A stretch of DNA of 20,085 nt. Source: a virus. Positions 14,674 to 20,085 of the stretch are shown here, piece by piece (the first letter of the stretch is position 1; each line of letters starts with the position of its first letter). The translations under genes and the position numbers were made by a program. The stretch covers positions 1-20,085 of IMG/VR virus record IMGVR_UViG_3300024518_000317; one strand, given 5' to 3'. The notes under the pieces are model-generated. The model searched no databases. It saw nothing but the letters and a program-made list of their open reading frames with translations, and had not been told where the DNA came from.

Positions 14674-17540
14674 CTATCAAATGTTTTCCACTCAACGCCA
14701 GTAGCCATGGTTGTGTTCATTTCCCCTACCTTGAGTGGTGGATCTTCTGAGCCTACGCTGGTGGTATTTCCACCTGTAAATATCTTATAAATCTGTGTTG
14801 GATCAACGGGGTACTGTAGGTATGCTCGTGAAGAAACGAGATCTGCAAAGGTTTCAACAGATGGGTCATTAACCCAGTCTCCCCAAGTCTGAATCCTTAC
14901 ACCTTCCCAAAGCCTAACGATAGCGGTGCTCTCTACCTGTGTTTCTGATAGTGCTGACACAGAGATGTTTTGATAGACTGCCCCCTCATTTAAAATAATC
15001 TTATATAAGGTAGAGACAGAGAAGTCAAGTGGTTCACCAAACTCCACGCCCACCATTGTCCACTTATCTACATCGAATGTAAACTCTGTAACCTCTTCAC
15101 CATTCTGATATAGGGCAACATACTCAATGGGAAGATCATTTCTACGCAACACCCAACCAGTACCGTTGTGCTTTATATCCATTACTCCGTTACGAGATAC
15201 AATAGAGAACAGGGTGTTTTCGGTATCCATAAGGATATTGGGCTTAATAAACATATTAAGGTTACCAACCAAATATGGGAAATTACCGTTAGGGTTGATT
15301 GGCGTATTAACAGGGCCGTCTAGTGGCTCTATGCCGCTGTCTTTTGTTAGATATAGATATGGTGTATTCTCTTTGTATATAGCAAAGTTGTCTGTTGATG
15401 ATAGTTTGTTCCCGAACCTAGTTCCAACCTCTGCCTCATCCTTGTACGCCTGCGAGGACATAGAAAGTTGTTTTACAGAGAATGGAGAAGATATTACGGC
15501 TTCTGCATAAACATCAAAATGTACAACTATTTTCCAAGAATCGTAATTTTGTGGAGGCACAACTACTGTACCATTTATCCATTCAAATTTTGTAATAGCA
15601 AGATCTGGGGCTGTCATTCCACTTACATCAATTATTCTGTTTTTAGGTAGGCTTTGTGTTGATGTAAACTCTCTTAGCAACTTATTATTCTTTGCCTCTA
15701 ATGGTTGGAAAGTTATGTAGCACTTCATTTCACTACCACCCACATCATAGCCATTATCTCTAATCTTGTACAATCCGTCGTACCCGATGTTTAGTTGCAA
15801 CAAGTCAAGTTTTGATTCGTAGGTTCCATCATCTTTTTGGAAGTTCCTACCAAAGTAAGATAGAGGAATTGCATCCTCCCAGAATCCTCCTGCCTCAATG
15901 TCAAGATAGAAGTTTCCATATCTTATGAAGGGTCTAATGACATAGGTACCCTTTGACGTAGCCATGTTGTGATAAGGATTAGCAATGCCGCTTGGGAAAT
16001 ATTGCACCAGTTCTTCACGAGCAACCATTGCTGTATCACTAAGACCAACACGATAAATTAAACCAGAGAATGTGCTTTCTCCATCACCACCAACAAACAC
16101 CTCAACATCAGCAAGGCTTGTAAGGAAGTTCTTAAACTCAACACTCTCTTTTACAATCGCATTCAAATCAAGACCCACAGTAAAGGGAACATCATCCTGC
16201 ACAGGGAAAGAATACTTTACATCACCGTTATATATATAGTGAACGTTGTTTCCCTGTATCACAATGTCGATAACATCATCGGTATACCGTTTCACAAATC
16301 TGAAAAGTGGTTGAGGGTCGGTGCTAGTTTCGTACCAATGCTTAGAAAAGACTCCATAGATAATCTGCGGGGGAGACTCTAGTTTCTCAATGCTATCAAA
16401 GTAGAAGTATGAGTTTTGCGTCCAGTCAAATTCAGGCTTGAAGGAGAATCCAGGGCTTACTGTTTCTGTTGAGTTGTTGAATAGGTTTTCTTTGTATAAG
16501 TTTTCTAACTTTCTACCCTGGATAAAAATTTCTGGAAGTTTGTAGTTTGGTGTCTTTACATATCCACGGCTTGTAACCAATCCGCTAATGTATCCTGTGT
16601 CCCAATTGAAAACATCTGGGTAGATAGCGGAAGTTGCGTAATTTGCAAACGACCAGTCAATGTATGTGGTAGAGTTTTCGAAGAATGTGGAGAATGATGC
16701 TGCGTCGGATAGACCTTGACCCCATACAAACCTACGTTTACATACTTCATCAGGAACAATGTAGGGGAAGATAGAGAAGCAATCAACCTCAAACAAATCA
16801 ATCTCTGGGTATCCCATGAATCCAAGCAGACCTTCACCAGTCACCTCATCGTTAATAGGATCAAAGTTAAACTCTTCTGGATTAAGATCAAGAGAGATAA
16901 CCTCTTGTCCGTTTATAAGAAGCCTTGCCTGGTTTGATGTGTATGTTACATTCAAGAGCATTGGCCTAAACCAATTTTCGATAGCAAAAGACTTGTACTT
17001 GTTTCCTACTGCTAAAGTTATGTAATTGTCTTTGACCCAGATGCCGTCCAATGTAGTTAGTGTGCCCCAGATCTTACGAGGAACATCTACCCTTGGATTA
17101 ATGCGGGTCCAAAACTCATATGTGTATTTGTTGTATTTGCCACCGTTGGTGAACATGCCGTAACCGTTATGCTCAATTCCTGCCTCACCAAACTCAATTA
17201 CGAAACGCTCTTCCTCTAGCAATTCCTGAAATGTAATGTTCTCGTTGTACCAGAACTTCCAATCTACTACAAATCCTGTATTTGAGTATGTCTTTACTTG
17301 TGACCATAACCGATCTTCTGTTTCAATAATGATACCCGTGCTGTCTGATGTTACCCCAACTGATTGACTAGAACCATAAACAAGAGGCAAACCTGTTGTA
17401 TAGCCGTCGGCAACAATTGCTGGGAAGTCGTCAGAGAAATACTGCAAAGAGGCGTTAGAGGTGATATCATCTAAAGTCCATGTAGCAATTGGGTGCTCTC
17501 CAAAAAGTCTTGCTGCATATAGATTAATGTCTCTAGCCAT
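14661..17540 (-). CDS. Large LamG-like (concanavalin-fold) virion protein
   Basis: This 959-residue protein begins MARDINLYAARLFGEHPIATWTLDD. The GEHPxAxWxLDD opening and the spacing of strands resemble LamG/jelly-roll phage structural proteins. Three beta-sandwich-like segments can be seen: about residues 140-230 (KYTYEFWTRINPRV ... RLLINGQEVISLDL), 395-505 (QIIYGVFSKHWYETS ... FSGLIYRVGLSD), and 765-870 (MFIKPNILMDTENTLFSIVS ... VDKWTMVGVEFG). LamG domains bind sugars or proteins, so a surface appendage or host-binding role is plausible. The position between the ribonucleotide reductase and portal genes is unusual for a tail fibre and leaves a head decoration role open. It has its own promoter motif 8 bases from ATG and no ribosome binding site. 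Function is inferred. Confidence 0.75.
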   Translation of the reverse strand: MARDINLYAARLFGEHPIATWTLDDITSNASLQYFSDDFPAIVADGYTTGLPLVYGSSQSVGVTSDSTGIIIETEDRLWSQVKTYSNTGFVVDWKFWYNENITFQELLEEERFVIEFGEAGIEHNGYGMFTNGGKYNKYTYEFWTRINPRVDVPRKIWGTLTTLDGIWVKDNYITLAVGNKYKSFAIENWFRPMLLNVTYTSNQARLLINGQEVISLDLNPEEFNFDPINDEVTGEGLLGFMGYPEIDLFEVDCFSIFPYIVPDEVCKRRFVWGQGLSDAASFSTFFENSTTYIDWSFANYATSAIYPDVFNWDTGYISGLVTSRGYVKTPNYKLPEIFIQGRKLENLYKENLFNNSTETVSPGFSFKPEFDWTQNSYFYFDSIEKLESPPQIIYGVFSKHWYETSTDPQPLFRFVKRYTDDVIDIVIQGNNVHYIYNGDVKYSFPVQDDVPFTVGLDLNAIVKESVEFKNFLTSLADVEVFVGGDGESTFSGLIYRVGLSDTAMVAREELVQYFPSGIANPYHNMATSKGTYVIRPFIRYGNFYLDIEAGGFWEDAIPLSYFGRNFQKDDGTYESKLDLLQLNIGYDGLYKIRDNGYDVGGSEMKCYITFQPLEAKNNKLLREFTSTQSLPKNRIIDVSGMTAPDLAITKFEWINGTVVVPPQNYDSWKIVVHFDVYAEAVISSPFSVKQLSMSSQAYKDEAEVGTRFGNKLSSTDNFAIYKENTPYLYLTKDSGIEPLDGPVNTPINPNGNFPYLVGNLNMFIKPNILMDTENTLFSIVSRNGVMDIKHNGTGWVLRRNDLPIEYVALYQNGEEVTEFTFDVDKWTMVGVEFGEPLDFSVSTLYKIILNEGAVYQNISVSALSETQVESTAIVRLWEGVRIQTWGDWVNDPSVETFADLVSSRAYLQYPVDPTQIYKIFTGGNTTSVGSEDPPLKVGEMNTTMATGVEWKTFDRRPS

Positions 17541-17548
17541 AATAGTTC

Positions 17549-17559
17549 ATTATACCACA
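17549..17559 (-). promoter_or_regulatory. Extended -10 promoter motif at the LamG-like gene
   Basis: This is an exact TGTGGTATAAT on the minus strand. Only 8 bases separate TATAAT from ATG 17540, predicting a leader of one or two bases. The motif is abutted on its upstream side by the hairpin at 17558-17585, whose last bases it shares. Confidence 0.7.
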
Positions 17560-17585
17560 GATGCCCCCTCTTGGGGGGCAATCTG
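17558..17585 (-). terminator. GC-rich hairpin between two tandem promoter motifs
   Basis: CAGAT, a bulged T, GCCCCC, a CAAGA loop, GGGGGC and ATCTG form an 11-bp stem on the minus strand. No U-tract follows; the next bases belong to the promoter motif at 17549-17559. It probably ends transcripts coming from the reductase gene or from the promoter motif at 17633. Confidence 0.6.
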
Positions 17586-17632
17586 CAGCAGACCTATCCT
17601 AACCACAGTTGAAGGTTCTGTCTCCTAAATTT

Positions 17633-17643
17633 ATTATACCACA
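17633..17643 (-). promoter_or_regulatory. Extended -10 promoter motif overlapping the reductase stop
   Basis: This is an exact TGTGGTATAAT on the minus strand. It overlaps the last codons of the ribonucleotide reductase gene; the TAA within TATAAT is that gene's stop. It would transcribe the 93-base gap before the LamG-like gene and meet the hairpin at 17558-17585. Confidence 0.6.
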
Positions 17644-19688
17644 ACTGTATCGGCAATATCAGATGTGATAATCTGTGGCATCTCGCAAACATCGGTAGTG
17701 CAGTAGCGATCTCCCTCTGCGTCGAATGACTCCTCTCCCTCATAAATGGGAGTAAAGTCAATCTTCATAATCTTACCAACATACTTATTGTATTCCTCTT
17801 CTGTTATTTGTGTATACGGTTGTTGGGGGTAGGTACTATTCGACATAGGCAAGAACGAAACTGCCTTAAGTTGTCCCTCATACATGTGGAGCGAGGGTGC
17901 GATATGTTTCTTTTCTGTTTCTGCATCAAACGATAACGTGACAGATACTCCATTATCACTCCAATACTTCTGTGTAGTCGCAGCAAGACCAATCTTCTCA
18001 AACAGAGAAACATCCTTCTCGCTACGCTCGTGGTCTGACTTTACTGGGAAGTAAACCACCTTTGTATTTGCTGATACTATATCTTTTTCTACCTTGTACC
18101 CTGCTGCCTTGAATAGTGGAAGCATTGGGTCTTGGTCGCTAAAACGAATGGCCCGTAGGAAGTGCTTGCCTCCTGGCCCCCAATGGACTCCTGGTGTTTC
18201 ACCTGATAGGATAGACACAGAGCCAGAGGGCTTTACGGTTGTAGCACGCACAGACTCACGGATACAAAGCCACTCAGAGTATTGTGTATCACATTCACGC
18301 ACACGATTGTATCCCTCATCTTGCCATTCCCGTAGTGTGGGAAGACCCTTGCTATCGGCAAAGGAAGCAAGACCTGTGAGTGATGTACCGATACGACGGT
18401 TACGCTGCATGATAGCGTTTGTCTGCTGCCAATGAGTAGGTAGCAAGGTTACAGTCTTGCCGTAAAGGTAAGCAAACTTGAGAGTGCGTAGGAAGTCTTC
18501 CTTGCTCTCGTGCTGGTTCATGTGAACCTCAACTAGTGTACACAGTTCGTATGACTCTAGTGGTTGTTCCGCACATGGGTTGAATCCCATAACCCGTGCA
18601 TCTTTGCCATCTGGTGCATCTCCTGTACGTCCGTAGTTGCGAGATACGTCAAGCCAAATGAAACCTGGCTCACCATTGTCCGTAATAAGGTCAACATAGT
18701 CCTCATATTTTGTACCCACCTCCGCTGCAATAGAGTTGTTGCTCATCCAAGCCCAACCTGGATTCTCTGGGTCGAATGAGTTACGTTCTGGGAACTCTTC
18801 TGCATTTTTAAGATTAGCAAATAAAGAATCGTTAGTTTTACCTAATGCTAGGGTCGCAGAGCGTCTAACATTTCCAGCCACTACGCAAGTACCAATAAGG
18901 TTAACAATATCTACCACGGCCCTGCTGTCTAGTTTTTCGCCTACTCTGCTACCCACTACCCTGCGGATTGTCTCGTGCATGGTGATAAGTGGCTGTGGGC
19001 CTGATGCTGTTCCTCCAAAGCCCTTGATGGGAGATCCGTAGGGACGAATCAATTCGTAGTTAAACTCTTGTCGTGGCTTTTTTGGTGTAAGGAAAGAATT
19101 GATAAGCAAGCGAACACTCTCTACCCATCCTTCACGGCTATCAGGAATTGTGTAGATATTTACCTCTTCTGTTGTGGGGTAGATATCCATTTCCTTCTCT
19201 GCCCCCAAAGTATCAAAACCAACACCAACGCCAAGCATCAAGGCATCCATTGTCCAAGCAAACAAAGCACCTGGATCGTACTTGTCGATATCTCGTGTGC
19301 TTACGAAAGCACAGTTTTGGAGAGCAGCACTATTGCGATTCTCCATAACCATATCTGCCCCCATCATCCATAGACCACGACCAGGAGGTGTCCACTTCAA
19401 GTTGAACATACGATCAAAGGCTTCCTGTGCGGAAGCATGTGCCTTGCGGTCATTCCAAGGTAGTCGGTTAGCCTTGCAATGATCCTTCTGAATGGTGTAC
19501 ATGCCATTGATAACACGTTGGCATACTTCCCACCACTTCTCTTTTGTACCGTCCTCTTTCTTACGAGAGTAAGTGCGGATAAAGGTGATCTCTCCTAGTG
19601 CGTTTGTGCCTGCGTCACGAAAGCCAAATGGAACCTCACGATCCTTATACTGATTAATAAAGTCGTCGGTTAAGCGGAAACTAAACAT
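17634..19688 (-). CDS. nrdJ: Adenosylcobalamin-dependent ribonucleoside-triphosphate reductase (class II)
   Basis: This 684-residue enzyme reduces ribonucleotides to deoxyribonucleotides for phage DNA synthesis, using a cobalamin-generated radical. The sequence carries the class II monomeric (RTPR-type) signature: C126 in LQNCAFVS, the active-site segment N370-P-C372-A-E374, and C383 eleven residues later in ELCTLVEV, the same C-x10-C spacing as in the Lactobacillus enzyme. PSGSVSILSGETPG (487-500) is the typical barrel loop. A C-terminal C-x4-C pair (C663, C668 in YCTTDVCEM) can relay electrons from thioredoxin. No activating subunit or radical protein gene is adjacent, as expected for class II. 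The start at 19688 has AAGGAG 10 bases upstream. The stop lies in a promoter motif. Such a metabolic gene inside the virion block is noteworthy. Confidence 0.93.
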   Translation of the reverse strand: MFSFRLTDDFINQYKDREVPFGFRDAGTNALGEITFIRTYSRKKEDGTKEKWWEVCQRVINGMYTIQKDHCKANRLPWNDRKAHASAQEAFDRMFNLKWTPPGRGLWMMGADMVMENRNSAALQNCAFVSTRDIDKYDPGALFAWTMDALMLGVGVGFDTLGAEKEMDIYPTTEEVNIYTIPDSREGWVESVRLLINSFLTPKKPRQEFNYELIRPYGSPIKGFGGTASGPQPLITMHETIRRVVGSRVGEKLDSRAVVDIVNLIGTCVVAGNVRRSATLALGKTNDSLFANLKNAEEFPERNSFDPENPGWAWMSNNSIAAEVGTKYEDYVDLITDNGEPGFIWLDVSRNYGRTGDAPDGKDARVMGFNPCAEQPLESYELCTLVEVHMNQHESKEDFLRTLKFAYLYGKTVTLLPTHWQQTNAIMQRNRRIGTSLTGLASFADSKGLPTLREWQDEGYNRVRECDTQYSEWLCIRESVRATTVKPSGSVSILSGETPGVHWGPGGKHFLRAIRFSDQDPMLPLFKAAGYKVEKDIVSANTKVVYFPVKSDHERSEKDVSLFEKIGLAATTQKYWSDNGVSVTLSFDAETEKKHIAPSLHMYEGQLKAVSFLPMSNSTYPQQPYTQITEEEYNKYVGKIMKIDFTPIYEGEESFDAEGDRYCTTDVCEMPQIITSDIADTVVV

Positions 19689-19727
19689 AAATGTATTACT
19701 CCTTATAAATTGTATTGTTGGTTTTAC

Positions 19728-20085
19728 TTACTTTGGTGTTAAAGATTTTACTTTGTGCCCGACGATTGTGTCGGTTGGTTCGCCATCACGATAGACACGA
19801 ATAGCAGCGGCAGGGGAATCAGGTGTTCCTGTAATAGTCAAAGAAGAGTTAGGAACGCTGTAAGACCCGTTGTTGATAACACGAAGAACCTTACCCGATG
19901 CCCTACCACCTGATGAGTTCCAAGATACCATCTGTCCTACTTTGACTGACTCTGCCTTTTGGAATGAGAATGCGCTACCTGACCACAATGCCTTCTGTGA
20001 TCCCTTGATAGCATTACGCTTTGACTGTGCCCATGCTGCACCACTATCGCCACCCCAAAGGAGCCAAGCAATAAGACCGTTGGAT
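19728..20085 (-). CDS. C-terminal part of a phage protein ending in a Tudor-like domain
   Basis: The frame is open to the right edge, so the N-terminus is outside the window; the 119 visible residues begin with SNGLIAWLLWGGDSGAAWAQ. A TTG at 19988 is not needed as a start because coding-like sequence continues upstream. The C-terminal half (VKVGQMVSWNSSGGRASGKV, then IRVYRDGEPTDTIVGHKVKS) resembles the hypervirulence-associated Tudor family, a small SH3-like barrel in which a GGxxxGxV strand pair is diagnostic. The upstream segment with the WLLWGGDSG motif is unrecognised; comparable WGGD-type tails occur on phage virion proteins. The gene lies 39 bases before the reductase gene without a promoter motif, so the two probably share a message. 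Confidence 0.7.
   Translation of the reverse strand, partial: SNGLIAWLLWGGDSGAAWAQSKRNAIKGSQKALWSGSAFSFQKAESVKVGQMVSWNSSGGRASGKVLRVINNGSYSVPNSSLTITGTPDSPAAAIRVYRDGEPTDTIVGHKVKSLTPK

Noticed and set aside
14612-14695. Upstream extension of the 119-residue gene to 14695
   Set aside because: It would overlap the LamG-like gene end and include the promoter motif; the translation is not like the rest of the protein.
17586-17632. Possible tRNA or short gene in the gap after the reductase gene
   Set aside because: No cloverleaf, T-loop or acceptor pairing could be drawn, and AGGAG there is not followed by a usable start codon at proper spacing.
1-20085. CRISPR arrays, insertion sequences, anti-defence islands or attachment sites
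   Set aside because: No spaced direct repeats, transposase motifs or tRNA-linked junctions were seen; the region is densely packed virion genes.

Overview
The window is part of the virion-assembly region of a tailed double-stranded DNA phage, or a prophage. Every convincing gene lies on the minus strand, so the region reads from right to left. An HK97-type portal, prohead protease and capsid, a tail tube, a frameshifted tail-assembly chaperone and a very long tape measure, with no sheath gene visible, point to siphovirus morphology. Base composition looks moderately AT-rich. Strong AGGAGG-type ribosome binding sites sit beside apparently leaderless genes. Phages with a class II ribonucleotide reductase and LamG-like virion proteins often infect Actinobacteria, but the sequence does not settle the host.

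Layout in transcription order: the C-terminal end of a Tudor-like-domain protein (20085-19728); an adenosylcobalamin-dependent ribonucleotide reductase (19688-17634); a 959-residue LamG-like protein (17540-14661); a 119-residue unknown protein and the portal, overlapping (14611-12703); a prohead protease with an in-frame nested scaffold (12642-11431); the major capsid protein (11396-10056); a tightly overlapping connector block of 160-, 326-, 182-, 220- and 173-residue proteins (9965-6774); the tail tube protein (6688-5852); the tail assembly chaperone with a -1 frameshift at a GGGAAAC heptamer (5739-5006); and the N-terminal 1,654 residues of the tape measure protein (4964 to the left edge). 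No terminase or lysis gene is in view. No intergenic stretch exceeds about 110 bases.

The most striking non-coding signal is an 11-base motif, TGTGGTATAAT with at most one mismatch, present eight times in the gaps between transcription units. It has the form of an extended -10 promoter (TGnTATAAT) without a consistent -35 box. Several copies follow GC-rich hairpins that look like terminators, so the virion region appears to be punctuated by terminator-promoter pairs that set doses separately for LamG protein, portal, protease and scaffold with capsid, connectors, tube, chaperone and tape measure. At three genes the motif lies only 6 to 10 bases before the start codon and no ribosome binding site is present, which predicts leaderless or nearly leaderless mRNAs. 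The other units carry real leaders with Shine-Dalgarno sequences.
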